From Salinilacustrithrix flava (GTDB taxonomy: Bacteria > Actinomycetota > Acidimicrobiia > Acidimicrobiales > Salinilacustritrichaceae), in contig JAMYFF010000012.1 of the NCBI GenBank assembly GCA_024128875.1, positions 1 through 64,000 on the forward strand: a stretch of DNA of 64,000 nt, in the 5' to 3' direction. This document shows, piece by piece, positions 1 through 13,084 of this stretch (its first letter is position 1; each line of letters begins with the position of its first letter). A program made the translations under genes and the position numbers. The notes beneath the pieces were generated by a model that ran no database searches, had not been told where the DNA came from, and was given only the letters and a program-made list of their open reading frames with translations.

Positions 1-1
1 G

Positions 2-46
2 CCCTCCGAGATCCTCGACACCCACCGCCGCCGCCAAGCAGCATGA
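2..46 (+). CDS. C-terminal tail of an upstream gene (partial)
   Basis: Reading from base 2 gives 14 codons, nearly all ending in G or C as in the genes around it, followed by TGA at 44-46. This fits the last residues of a gene that begins before the window. It is too short to identify. Bases 47-95, between it and the glgP stop, show nothing I recognise. Confidence 0.35.
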   Translation, partial: PSEILDTHRRRQAA

Positions 47-95
47 CCATCAACCACAGGGCCCATCTGTCACCTCGAACCCCGGCCTGGAAGGC

Positions 96-2621
96 CTAGG
101 CCCAGGCGACCCGGCCCATCTCGGCGCTGGCCGCCAGGTCGGGGTGGACCGGCAGCACGCGCACGGTGAACCCGTACCGGCCGGCCGCGTCGCAGGCGAA
201 CCCGCCGCGGTAGCGGACGTGGGCGTCGTCGACCCGCTCGACCTCGGTCATCGCGGTGGTGCGGGGGTGCTCGATCTCGTCGCCTTGGCCGACGATGCCG
301 TGCACGAGCTGGACCTCGACGTCGTCGCCGGAGAGCGAGCCGAGCGAGACCACGGCCTCCACGACGCGCTCGTCCCCGATGCCCGGCACGGTGCCGTCGC
401 TCTCGACGGAGTCGACCCGCACGTCGGGCCACCCGGCGACGATCCGGGCCTTCCAGGTCGTGATCTCCTTGGCACGGCGGTGGTCCTCGCCCCCCAGGTC
501 GTCGGCGTGGGCGGCTGCGGGCTCGTACAGGGCCGTGGTGTAGTCCTTGACCATCCGCGATGCGGAGAGGAACGGGCCGAGCCCGGACAGGGTCGTCTTC
601 ATGCGTCGCACCCACCGGCGCGGGAGGCGGCCACCGGAGCGGTCGAAGTAGAGGGGGATCACCTCGCGCTCGAGCAGGTCGAACAGCGAGTTGGCCTCGA
701 TCTCGTCGCGCCGAGCGGTGTCGGCGACGTTCTCCGCCGAGGAGATGGCCCAGCCGTTCTCGCCGTCGTAGCACTCGTCCCACCACCCGTCGAGGATCGA
801 CAGGTTGAGCTGGCCGTTGAGGGCGGCCTTCATGCCCGAGGTGCCGCAGGCCTCCTGGGGACGACGGGGCGTGTTCAGCCACACGTCGCACCCGTGGTAC
901 ATCGTGCGGGCGATGGCGATGTCGTAGTCGTCGAGGAACACGAAGCGGTGCCGGATGGCGGGGTCGCTGGAGTAGGCGACGATCTGGCGGATCATCTCCT
1001 TGCCCTGGTCGTCGGCCGGGTGGGCCTTGCCGGCGAAGACGAACTGCACCGGCCGCTCCGTGGACCCGAGGATGGCCTCGAGCCGTTCCCGCTGGGACAG
1101 CAGCAGCGTCGCCCGCTTGTAGGTGGCGAACCGGCGGGCGAAGCCGATGGTGAGGGCCCGCGGGTCGAAGACCTCGTCGGCCCAGGCGACGTCGGAGGGC
1201 GCCTGGCCCCGGGCGACGGCCGAGGAGCGGATCTTGTCCCGGACCAGGGCGACGAGGCGGTCCTTGCCCTGCTCCTTGACCCGCCAGATGTCGTTGTCGG
1301 TGGCGTCGTGGATGCGGGCCCACTCGTGGGCGCCGGCCTCGCCCCAGTGCGGGTGCACGTGCCGGGTGAGCAGGTCGTCCATCTCCGAGGAGACCCACGT
1401 GCGGGCGTGCACGCCGTTGGTGATGGCCCCGATCGGGACCTCCTCGACCGGGACCTGGGGCCACAGCGGCTGGAACATCTCGCGGCTGACCTCGCCGTGC
1501 AGCTGGGCGACGCCGTTGGCCCGGGCGGCCAGGCGGAACCCCATGACCGCCATGTTGAACCGGGTCTGGTCGGTGTCGCCGGGCTCGTGGCCGAGCCCCA
1601 GGAGCTGGTCCATGGTGATGCCGGCGTCGGCGGCGAAGCCGGCGAAGTACTTCTCGATGAGCTCGCGCGGGAAGCGGTCGATGCCGGCGGGGACCGGGGT
1701 GTGGGTGGTGAACACCGACCCGCCCCGCACCGCCTCGATGGCCTGCTCGAAGCTCAGGCCCCCGGCCATGAGCTCGCGGATGCGCTCGAGGCCGAGGAAG
1801 CCGGCGTGGCCCTCGTTGGTGTGGAACACCTGAGTGTCGAGGCCCAGGGCGCGCAGGGCGCGCACGCCGCCGATGCCGAGGAGCATCTCCTGGCGGAGGC
1901 GGTGCTCGCTGTCGCCGCCGTAGAGGCGGTCGGTGACCGACCGCAGGTCGTCGTCGTTGTCGTCGATGTCGCTGTCGAGCAGGTACAGGTCGGTGCGCCC
2001 GACCTCGGCCTTCCACACCTGGGCGGTCAGCGTGCGGCCACCGAGGTCGACGCGGACCCGCGCGCCCTCCTGCAGGGTGAGCGCCATGCCGTACGGGTCG
2101 AGGTTCGGGTAGCGCTGCTCCTGCCAGCCCTCGACGTTGAGCGCCTGGCGGAAGTACCCGTTCCGGTACATGAGCCCGATGCCGATGAGGGGCAGGCCGA
2201 GGTCGCTGGCCGCCTTCAGGTGGTCGCCGGCGAGCACGCCGAGGCCACCGGAGTACTGGGGGACGGCCTCGGAGATGCCGAACTCGGGGGAGAAGTAGGC
2301 GACGGAGCGCAGCGGGCTGTCGGCCCGGCCCTGGAACCAGGCGTCCCGGGCCAGGTACCGCTCGAGGTCGGAGCTGACGGTCTCGAGGAAGCGCAGGAAG
2401 CCCTTGTCCTGGACGAGCTCGTCGAGGCGGTCCTTGCTGACGCTGCCGAGCAGCCGCACCGGATCGTGGACGACGGCGTCCCACTGGTCGGGATCGACCC
2501 AGCGGAACAGCTCGCGCGTCTGCACGTCCCACGACCAGCGCAGGTTCATGGCCAGCGCTGCGAGGGGTGCGAGCTCGGCGGGCAGGGTGGGACGGACAGT
2601 GAAGCTTCGGAGCGCCTTCAT
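96..2621 (-). CDS. glgP: alpha-glucan (glycogen) phosphorylase
   Basis: An 841-residue phosphorylase that releases glucose 1-phosphate from alpha-1,4-glucans. The N-terminus is the DUF3417-type region found in the actinobacterial GlgP group. The pyridoxal-phosphate lysine sits in GTSGMKAALNG at about Lys598, and the preceding EFGISE and YSGGLG motifs are typical of the family. The frame stays open far upstream, but the ATG at 2621 begins the conserved family N-terminus (MKALRSF), so I start there. It is transcribed away from the glgE operon across a 132-base gap with no clear promoter motif. That arrangement makes it the degradative partner of the polymer built by the neighbouring genes. Confidence 0.93.
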   Translation of the reverse strand: MKALRSFTVRPTLPAELAPLAALAMNLRWSWDVQTRELFRWVDPDQWDAVVHDPVRLLGSVSKDRLDELVQDKGFLRFLETVSSDLERYLARDAWFQGRADSPLRSVAYFSPEFGISEAVPQYSGGLGVLAGDHLKAASDLGLPLIGIGLMYRNGYFRQALNVEGWQEQRYPNLDPYGMALTLQEGARVRVDLGGRTLTAQVWKAEVGRTDLYLLDSDIDDNDDDLRSVTDRLYGGDSEHRLRQEMLLGIGGVRALRALGLDTQVFHTNEGHAGFLGLERIRELMAGGLSFEQAIEAVRGGSVFTTHTPVPAGIDRFPRELIEKYFAGFAADAGITMDQLLGLGHEPGDTDQTRFNMAVMGFRLAARANGVAQLHGEVSREMFQPLWPQVPVEEVPIGAITNGVHARTWVSSEMDDLLTRHVHPHWGEAGAHEWARIHDATDNDIWRVKEQGKDRLVALVRDKIRSSAVARGQAPSDVAWADEVFDPRALTIGFARRFATYKRATLLLSQRERLEAILGSTERPVQFVFAGKAHPADDQGKEMIRQIVAYSSDPAIRHRFVFLDDYDIAIARTMYHGCDVWLNTPRRPQEACGTSGMKAALNGQLNLSILDGWWDECYDGENGWAISSAENVADTARRDEIEANSLFDLLEREVIPLYFDRSGGRLPRRWVRRMKTTLSGLGPFLSASRMVKDYTTALYEPAAAHADDLGGEDHRRAKEITTWKARIVAGWPDVRVDSVESDGTVPGIGDERVVEAVVSLGSLSGDDVEVQLVHGIVGQGDEIEHPRTTAMTEVERVDDAHVRYRGGFACDAAGRYGFTVRVLPVHPDLAASAEMGRVAWA

Positions 2622-2753
2622 CGGCCCTGACGGTACCGGTGCACCGTTCCGCGCCGTGCAGCCGCCTCCCCCGACCCGGTGCTCGGGCACCTGGCCGGGA
2701 CCAATGACCCGGAACCCGTTGTATCGGCGGGGGCAGTCGGGTAGGTCTTGTCC

Positions 2754-4696
2754 GTGGCCACCCGGACTCCTTCTCTCGGCGCGATCGTGATCGACCAGCT
2801 CCACCCTGCGACTCCGGGCGGCGCCGGACGACCCAAGACCTCGGTCGGGGAGGCCACGCCGGTGCAGGCCCGGATCTTCCGAGACGGCCACGATCTGCTT
2901 GCCGCGCGCGTCAGCTGGCGCAAGGCCGGTGCCCGGAAGTGGAGCCGCTCCCCGCTGGCGCAGTCCGAGAACGACATCTGGGTCGGCAGCCTCGAGTGCA
3001 GCGACATCGGCCCCCACGAGGTCGTGATCGAGGCGTGGACCGATGTCTTCGCCACCTGGCGCAAGGAGCTGCGCCTCAAGGTCGGCGCCGACCAGGACGT
3101 CACCACCGAGCTCGAGGAGGGCGCCCGCATCCTCGAGCGCTTCGTCCCCGAGTGCTCCGGCAAGGGGCGCAGCCGGGTCGAGGACGCGGTGGCCGCCATC
3201 CGGGACGACACCGCCACGATGGACGTCCGGCTCAACGCCGCCCTCGACGACGCGCTGGTCCCCCTCGTCGCCGGCATCCCCCACGAGGGCGACCTGACCA
3301 CGAGCGACGCCATCCCGCTCTGGGTCGATCGCGAGCGGGCCCGCCACAGCGCCTGGTACGAGTTCTTCCCCCGCTCCGAGGGCGGGTTCAAGGGGTCCCT
3401 CGACCGCCTCGACGCCGTCGCCGACATGGGCTTCGACGTCGTCTACTTCCCGCCCATCCACCCCATCGGCACCACGGCCCGCAAGGGCCCGAACAACACG
3501 CTCACGCCCGGTCCGGACGACCCGGGCAGCCCGTGGGCCATCGGCGGGCCCGAGGGTGGACACACGGCCATCCACCCCGACCTCGGCTCCGAGGAGGAGC
3601 TGCTGGCCGTGATCCAGAAGGCACAGGACCTCGGCATGGAGATCGCGCTGGACTACGCCCTGCAGTGCTCGCCGGACCACCCCTGGGTCACGGAGCACCC
3701 CGAGTGGTTCCACCACCGCCCCGACGGCACGATCAAGTACGCCGAGAACCCGCCCAAGAAGTACCAGGACATCTACCCGATCAACTTCTGGCCCGAGGAC
3801 GACGCCGACCGGGTGGCGCTGTGGGAGGCGTGTCGCGACATCCTCGTCCACTGGATCGACCGCGGCATCCGCATCTTCCGCGTCGACAACCCCCACACCA
3901 AGCCGGTGGCGTTCTGGGAGTGGTGCATCGCCGACATCCAGGCCGAGCACCCCGACGTGCTGTTCCTCGCCGAGGCCTTCACCCGCCCGGCGATGATGTC
4001 CAAGCTGGCCGAGATCGGCTTCAGCCAGAGCTACACCTACTTCACCTGGCGCCACGAGAAGGTGGAGCTCACCGAGTACGTGGAGCAGCTCGCCCACGGC
4101 CCCCTCGCCGACGTGATGCGCCCCAACTTCTGGCCCAACACCCCCGACATCCTCGGCGGCGTGCTGCGCCACGGGAACCGGGCCGCCTTCCTGCTGCGCT
4201 ACCTGCTGGCGGCCACGCTCACCCCGAACTTCGGCGTCTACTCCGGCTACGAGCTGCGGGAGAACGAACCGGCGTCGGACACCAACGAGGAGTACCTGTA
4301 CTCGGAGAAGTACGAGGTCAAGGACCGGGACTGGGACCGGCCCGACTCGCTCGCTCCCTTCATGACCAAGCTCAACGCCATCCGCCGGGCCCACCCGGCG
4401 CTGCAGCAGCTGCGCGAGATCCACTTCCACCACGTCGACAACCCGCAGGTCATCGCCTACACCAAGGGCTCACGTGCCTCGGGCGACCTCGTGCTCGTCA
4501 TCGTCAACCTCGACCCCGTCCACACCCAGGAGGCCACCGTGCACCTCGACCTGCACGCCGTGGGGCTGCCGGAGTGGGAGCCCTACCGGGCCCACGACGA
4601 GCTCACCGGCGAGTCCTACGAGTGGCAGGGGAGCGCGAACTACGTGCGCTTCGAACCCGCCCTCGACCGGGTCGGTCACGTGCTGGACCTCTCCGC

Positions 4697-4700
<4 letters not shown>
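2754..4700 (+). CDS. glgE: alpha-1,4-glucan:maltose-1-phosphate maltosyltransferase
   Basis: A GH13 enzyme of 648 residues that adds maltose from maltose 1-phosphate to a growing alpha-1,4-glucan. The nucleophile is predicted as Asp378 in FRVDNPHTK and the acid/base as Glu407 in FLAEAF. The 29-residue spacing between them equals that of D394/E423 in Streptomyces GlgE. The GTG at 2754 is preferred; a TTG two codons upstream is possible. Its TGA overlaps the next ATG, so translation of the two genes is probably coupled. It heads a four-gene operon with treS, pep2 and glgB. Confidence 0.95.
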
Positions 4701-7736
<3,036 letters not shown>

Positions 7737-7740
<4 letters not shown>

Positions 7741-9908
7741 GCATCGATCCCGACCTGCAACGCCTGGTGGAGGGCTTCCACCACGACCCCCACGCCGTCC
7801 TCGGCCTCCACGAGGGCGCCGACGGCCTGGTGGTCCGCGTCCGCCGGCCGGAGGCGAAGGCCGCCTGGATGGACATCGACGGCTCCCGCTGCGAGGGACG
7901 CCACCTCGTCGGCGGGGTGTTCGAGATCCCCGTGCCCCGGGAGCCCAAGGCCTCCGAGCCCGTCCGCGTCGCCTACGACCGCTTCGAGGTCGACGTCGTG
8001 GACCCGTACCGCTTCTGGCCCACGCTGGGCGACGTCGACCTGCACCTCATCGGCGAGGGTCGCCACGAGCGCCTCTGGGCCGTGCTCGGCGGCCGCCCCA
8101 TGACCCACGACGGCGTCGACGGCACCGCCTTCGCCGTGTGGGCCCCGGCCGCCAAGGCCGTGCGCGTCGTCGGCGACTGGAACTCCTGGGACGGCCGGCT
8201 CCACCCGATGCGCGCCCTGGGTGCCTCCGGGGTCTGGGAGCTGTTCGTGCCCGAGGCCGAGATCGGCCACCGCTACCGCTACGAGATCGTCGGCGCCGAC
8301 GACCAGCTGCGCCTCAAGTCCGATCCCCTGGCCACCGCCACCGAGATGCCGCCGGCGAACGCCAGCGTCATCACCCGCTCCGAGCACGCCTGGAGCGACG
8401 ACGGGTGGATGGCCGCCCGACGCGAGAACGACCCGATCAACGACCGGCTGTCGGTCTACGAGGTCCACGCCGGCTCCTGGCGCACCGTGCCCGAGGAGGG
8501 AGACCGGCCGCTGCGCTGGGACGAGCTCGCCGACGAGCTCGCCGACCACGTCACCGAGCTCGGCTTCACCCACATCGAGCTCCTCCCGGTGGCCGAGCAC
8601 CCCTACACCCCCAGCTGGGGCTACCAGGTGTCCGGCTACTTCGCGCCCACGTCGCGCTTCGGCAGCCCCGACGACTTCCGGGCCTTCGTGGACCGCATGC
8701 ACCAGCGCGGCATCGGCGTCATCGTCGACTGGGTCCCCGCCCACTTCCCCAAGGACGACTGGTCCCTCGGCCGCTTCGACGGCACCGCGCTCTACGAGCA
8801 CGCCGACCCCCGCCAGGGCGAGCACCCCGACTGGGGCACGTACGTGTTCAACTTCGGCCGCAACGAGGTCCGCAACTTCCTCGTCGCCAACGCCCTGTAC
8901 TGGCTCGAGGAGTTCCACATCGACGGCCTCCGGGTCGACGCCGTCGCCTCGATGCTCTACCTCGACTACTCCCGCAACGACGGCGAGTGGCTGCCCAACG
9001 AGCTCGGCGGCCGCGAGAACCTCGAGGCCATCTCGTTCCTCCAGGAGACCAACACCGTCGTCCACGGCGCCTTCCCGGGCGTGCGGATGATCGCCGAGGA
9101 GTCCACCGCGTGGGGCGGTGTGAGCCGGCCCGTGCACCTCGGCGGCCTCGGCTTCGGCCAGAAGTGGAACATGGGCTGGATGCACGACACGCTCGAGTAC
9201 TTCAAGACCGATCCCGTGCACCGCTCCCACCACCACGGCCAGCTCACCTTCGGCTTCGTGTACGCCTGGAGCGAGAACTTCGTGCTGCCCCTCAGCCACG
9301 ACGAGGTCGTCCACGGCAAGGGCTCGCTGCTGGCCAAGATGCCCGGCGACGAGTGGCAGCGCTTCGCCAACCTGCGGACGCTCTACGGCTGGATGTGGGG
9401 GCACCCGGGCAAGCAGCTCCTCTTCATGGGCTGCGAGTTCGCCCAGGAGCGCGAGTGGTCCGAGTCCCGCAGCCTCGACTGGCACCTGCTCGACGACCCG
9501 AGCCACGCCGGCGTGCAGCGGCTCGTCGCAGCCCTGAACCGCGTCCACGCCGAGCACCCCGCCATGTGGCGGCGAGACACCGAGCCGGCTGGCTTCGACT
9601 GGCTCGACGCGTCCGACGCCGGCCAGTCGGTGCTCGCCTTCCAGCGCAACGGTCGGGCCGACGAGGACGACCCGGTCGTGTGCGTCGTCAACTTCACGCC
9701 GGTCCCCCGCCACGGCTACCGCATCGGCCTGCCCCGGTCCGGGGCCTGGCGCGAGGTGCTCAACACCGACGACGACGCCTTCGGCGGCGCCGGCATCGTC
9801 AACGGCGACATCACCAGCGAGGACGTGCCCTGGCAGGGTCGCGAGCAGTCCGCGGTGGTCACGCTCCCGCCCCTCGGTGTGGCGTGGTTCGCACCCGAAA
9901 GCCCTTGA
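7737..9908 (+). CDS. glgB: 1,4-alpha-glucan branching enzyme
   Basis: A 723-residue GH13 branching enzyme that introduces alpha-1,6 branches into glucan. An N-terminal domain and a CBM48 module precede the catalytic barrel. The predicted nucleophile is Asp401 in GLRVDAVASM, the acid/base is Glu454 in MIAEEST, and the third catalytic region is LSHDEVVHGKGS. The length is normal. It is the last gene of the glgE-treS-pep2-glgB operon, and a strong hairpin lies about 155 bases downstream. Confidence 0.95.
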
Positions 9909-10001
9909 CGCGCCCGGGTCCGAGGCGCACCATCGGAGGTACAGAGCGAACGTCGAAGGGACGATCGCCCGGAGGATTGCCAGCGGTTCCGCCCGCCCAA
10001 G

Positions 10002-10019
10002 ACAGCGCTGCGGCGCTGT
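10002..10019 (+). terminator. hairpin downstream of glgB (first of two)
   Basis: A perfect seven-base-pair stem (ACAGCGC/GCGCTGT) with a TGCG loop lies 94 bases after the glgB stop. There is no T tract. It could be a weak terminator or an mRNA 3' stabiliser, and may act together with the stronger hairpin at 10064-10093. Confidence 0.35.
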
Positions 10020-10063
10020 GGCCACGGAGCACCGGCCGTGCAGCCACCGAGCATCGGTCCCAG

Positions 10064-10093
10064 GACACGAGCCCCCCGACGGGGGCTCGTGTC
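10064..10093 (+). terminator. strong hairpin between glgB and the rhomboid gene
   Basis: A perfect 13-base-pair stem closes a four-base CGAC loop (arms 10064-10076 and 10081-10093). It has no T tract, as is common for actinobacterial intrinsic terminators. It probably ends the glgE operon transcript. The rest of 9909-10147 contains no gene that I can support. Confidence 0.65.
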
Positions 10094-10147
10094 GCGTCTG
10101 CCCGACCGCAGTCCGGACCGGGGCGGACGCCGATACCGTCAGGGCCC

Positions 10148-10990
10148 GTGACGACCGAGGTCCAGACCTGCTACCGCCACACCGACCGGCGTGCCGGTGT
10201 GCGCTGCCAGCGCTGCGAGCGCCCGATCTGCCCGTCGTGCATGAACCAGGCCTCGGTCGGCTTCCACTGCCCCGAGTGCGTCAAGGGCGCCGGCCAGAAG
10301 GTCATCACCGCCCGCACGCTGCCCTCGTCGGCCAACCCCGTCGTCACGACGGCGCTCGTGGCGATGAACGTGGCCATCTACGTCGTGTCCAGCCTCGGCG
10401 CCGGGCTCACCGAGCCCTCGTTCCAGGTCCAGCTCGACTTCGCGCTCATCGGACAGGGCCTGTCCTCCGAGGGGCTGCTCGGCGTGGCCGAGGGGGAGTG
10501 GTATCGGCTGATCAGCGGTGGCTTCCTGCACGGCAGCCTGCTGCACCTCGGCTTCAACATGTACGTGCTGTGGATCCTCGGCAAGCAGCTCGAACCGGCC
10601 CTCGGTCGGGTGGGCTTCACGGCCGTCTACTTCGCGTCGATGCTGGCCGGTTCGCTCGGGGTGATGGTGCTCGATCCCGGCGCGCTCACCGTCGGCGCGT
10701 CGGGCGCCGTGTTCGGCCTGTTCGGCTACGCCGTGGTGGCCCAGTTCGTGCGCGGGATCAACCCGCTCCAGACCGGCCTCGGCGCCGTGATCCTGATCAA
10801 CCTGGCCTTCACGTTCCTGGTGCCGGGCATCAGCATCGGCGGCCACGTGGGCGGGCTCCTCGGCGGCCTGGCCGCCGGCGTGCTGCACGACATCGTGCGG
10901 CGCAAGCTCGGCGCGCCGCCCCAGGTCGGCATCGCCCTCGTCGCCGCCCTCGGCGTGGCGTGCGCCGTCGGCTCCGTCCTCGTCCTCTAG
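10148..10990 (+). CDS. rhomboid family intramembrane serine protease with zinc-finger N-terminus
   Basis: A 280-residue membrane protease. The first 45 residues form a B-box-like zinc finger with paired cysteines and histidines (CQRCERPICPSC, then FHCPEC). The rest has six or so hydrophobic segments. The catalytic dyad is predicted as Ser185 in the GASGAVFG motif and His233 in GGHVGG. Substrates are unknown. The GTG start follows the hairpin closely and gives the complete zinc finger. Its TAG shares the palindrome CTAG with the stop of the convergent tetR gene. Confidence 0.88.
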   Translation: MTTEVQTCYRHTDRRAGVRCQRCERPICPSCMNQASVGFHCPECVKGAGQKVITARTLPSSANPVVTTALVAMNVAIYVVSSLGAGLTEPSFQVQLDFALIGQGLSSEGLLGVAEGEWYRLISGGFLHGSLLHLGFNMYVLWILGKQLEPALGRVGFTAVYFASMLAGSLGVMVLDPGALTVGASGAVFGLFGYAVVAQFVRGINPLQTGLGAVILINLAFTFLVPGISIGGHVGGLLGGLAAGVLHDIVRRKLGAPPQVGIALVAALGVACAVGSVLVL

Positions 10991-11577
10991 TCCTCGTCCG
11001 TCGCGCGCAGCAGGGGCTCGAGCAGGCGACGGAGGCCGAGCTCGTAGAGCTCCTCGGCCCGGTCGGGGGCCGTGCTCATGCCGGTGAGCTCGGTGAGCAC
11101 GTAGCCGTGGACGGTGGCGTTCACGTGGTACGCCCAGTCGAAGGCCTCGTCCTCGCTCAGCTCGGGCCGGATCGCGTGCACGTGTTCGACCAGGCGTCGG
11201 AACGACTCGTAGCCGCGCTCCAGCGCAGCATCGCCCGGCAGGACGTCGGGGACGGCGCGCCCGAACATGACGAGGAAGCGGGTCGGGTTGTCGAGCGCCC
11301 AGCGTCGGTAGGCGCGACCGGACGCGCCGACGTCGCCGGAGGCGTAGGCCGGCGCCAGGGCGGCGTCGAAGGACTCGAAGCCGTCGATGAAGATGGCATC
11401 CACCAGGCCGGCCTTGCCGCCGAACCAGGTGTAGACGCCGGTGGTGGAGCAGCCGGCCTCCTCGGCGATGCGGCGCACGGTGAAGGCGGCCTCGCCGTCG
11501 CGGGCGAGCACGGCCAGCGCGGCGTCGAGGATCGCCTGGCGCTGATCGGGGATCGGGGTTGACACGGCGGCAGCCAC
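10987..11577 (-). CDS. TetR family transcriptional regulator
   Basis: A 196-residue regulator. An N-terminal helix-turn-helix occupies about residues 14-60 (TVRRIAEEAGCSTTGVYTWF), with a variable ligand-binding domain after it. It starts with GTG at 11577, although a nearby in-frame GTG could be used instead. It is divergent from a carotenoid oxygenase gene, with only 50 bases between them. Those bases contain two copies of a TAACAA(A/T)GTTAC dyad that almost certainly is its operator, so it probably represses both itself and the oxygenase. The inducer cannot be read from the sequence. Confidence 0.9.
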   Translation of the reverse strand: MAAAVSTPIPDQRQAILDAALAVLARDGEAAFTVRRIAEEAGCSTTGVYTWFGGKAGLVDAIFIDGFESFDAALAPAYASGDVGASGRAYRRWALDNPTRFLVMFGRAVPDVLPGDAALERGYESFRRLVEHVHAIRPELSEDEAFDWAYHVNATVHGYVLTELTGMSTAPDRAEELYELGLRRLLEPLLRATDED

Positions 11578-11607
11578 GTAACAATGTTACGCCGATAACA
11601 AAGTTAC
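11578..11607. promoter_or_regulatory. two-dyad operator for the TetR regulator
   Basis: GTAACAATGTTAC (11578-11590) and ATAACAAAGTTAC (11595-11607) are near-identical dyads. Their centres lie 17 bases apart, within the 50-base gap between the two divergent genes. AT-rich dyads stand out strongly in this GC-rich sequence. TetR dimers commonly bind such sites, and the close spacing would allow two dimers to bind side by side and cover both promoters. Confidence 0.75.
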
Positions 11608-11627
11608 GCAAGCGCCCAGGGGGACAC

Positions 11628-13040
11628 ATGACCGCCACCGAGCAGCCCACCGAGCAGTCGGGGTACGGCAACCGCTACCTGTCCGGGCCCTACGCCCCGG
11701 TCACCGAGGAGGTCACCGCGTTCGACCTGCCCGTCGAGGGTGCGCTGCCCGAGGAGCTGGCCGGGCGCTACCTGCGCAACGGGCCGAACCCCATCGACGA
11801 GGTCGACCCGGCCACGCACCACTGGTTCCTCGGCGACGGCATGGTGCACGGCGTGCGCCTGCTCGACGGCCGGGCCGAGTGGTACCGCAACCGCTACGTG
11901 GGCTCGCGGCACGTGGGCGAGGTGCGCGGCACGGGCGACGTGCCCGGGCCGAACTGGAACGACAGCCCGGGCGGGCCCAACACCAACGTCGGGGGCTTCG
12001 CCGGCACCACCTGGGCGATGGTGGAGGCGGGCGGCACCCCGGTCGAGCTCACCTACGAGCTCGACACCGTGGGCCGCAACGACTTCTCGGGCACGCTCCC
12101 GGGTGCGTTCACCGCCCACCCCAAGCTGGACCCGGACACCGGCGAGATGCACGCGATGGTGTACGCACCGGCGCAGTGGATGGACCACATCCAGTACGTG
12201 GTGGTCGCCCCCGACGGCACGGTGCGCAAGGCGCTCGACATCCCCCTCGGCATGACGATGCTCCACGACATGTCGCTCACCCAGCGCTACGCGGTCATCT
12301 ACGACCAGCCCTGCACCGTGGACATCGAGCTGGCCATGGCCGGTGACACCTTCCCGATGCGCTGGAACCCGGACTACGGGAACCGCATCGGCCTGCTGCC
12401 CCGGGAGGGTGCGGCCGAGGACGTCATCTGGATCGACGTCCCCATCGGCTACGTGTTCCACCCGATGAACGCCTACGACACGGAAGGCCCCGATGGCTCC
12501 GGCAAGGTCGTCATCGATCTGTGCCGCTACGAGAAGATGTTCGACCTCGACGTGCTTGGCCCGTTCGGCGACGGCGGCCACGCCACCCTCGAGCGCTGGG
12601 AGCTGGATCCGGTGGCTCGCACCGTGTCGACCACGGTGGTCGACGAGCGGGCCAACGAGTTCCCCCGGCACCGGGGGTCGCTCACCGCCAAGCCGTACCG
12701 GTACGGGTACTGCGCGTCGCCGTCGCTCGACGACGCCACGGGCTGGCCGACCCTCAAGCACGACCTGCAGACCGGGCAGCGCTGGGAGTTCGACCACGGG
12801 CCCGGCCGGGCCGCAGGGGAGCCGGTCTTCGTCGCCCGCCAGGGCGGCACCGACGAGGACGACGGGTGGCTGCTCACCTTCGTCCACGACCTCGGCAGCG
12901 GCGACACCGACTTCGTGGTGATGGACGCCACCGACCTCGACCGCAGCGACTACGTGGCCCGCGTGCGGCTGCCCCAGCGGGTGCCGCTCGGGTTCCACGG
13001 CAACTGGGTGAGCGATCGGGCGGTGCCGCCGCCCGTGTGA
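11628..13040 (+). CDS. carotenoid oxygenase (CCD/RPE65 family)
   Basis: A 470-residue non-haem iron dioxygenase that cleaves carotenoids, apocarotenoids or related stilbene-type alkenes. The four iron-binding histidines are visible in order as His164 (AHPK), His213 (LHDMS), His278 (FHPMNA) and His457 (FHGNW). The length fits the family. The ATG at 11628 has a good ribosome site (AGGGGGA) seven bases upstream. A longer frame exists upstream but would run through the operator. It is likely controlled by the divergent TetR gene. The substrate cannot be told from sequence. Confidence 0.9.
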   Translation: MTATEQPTEQSGYGNRYLSGPYAPVTEEVTAFDLPVEGALPEELAGRYLRNGPNPIDEVDPATHHWFLGDGMVHGVRLLDGRAEWYRNRYVGSRHVGEVRGTGDVPGPNWNDSPGGPNTNVGGFAGTTWAMVEAGGTPVELTYELDTVGRNDFSGTLPGAFTAHPKLDPDTGEMHAMVYAPAQWMDHIQYVVVAPDGTVRKALDIPLGMTMLHDMSLTQRYAVIYDQPCTVDIELAMAGDTFPMRWNPDYGNRIGLLPREGAAEDVIWIDVPIGYVFHPMNAYDTEGPDGSGKVVIDLCRYEKMFDLDVLGPFGDGGHATLERWELDPVARTVSTTVVDERANEFPRHRGSLTAKPYRYGYCASPSLDDATGWPTLKHDLQTGQRWEFDHGPGRAAGEPVFVARQGGTDEDDGWLLTFVHDLGSGDTDFVVMDATDLDRSDYVARVRLPQRVPLGFHGNWVSDRAVPPPV

Positions 13041-13084
13041 CGGCTGTCTCCTCGATCCGGGGTGGCGCGTGCCAGGATCGGACC

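Noticed and set aside
2622..4433. N-terminal extension of glgP by some 600 codons
   Set aside because: It would run antisense through glgE. The family N-terminus begins at the ATG at 2621.
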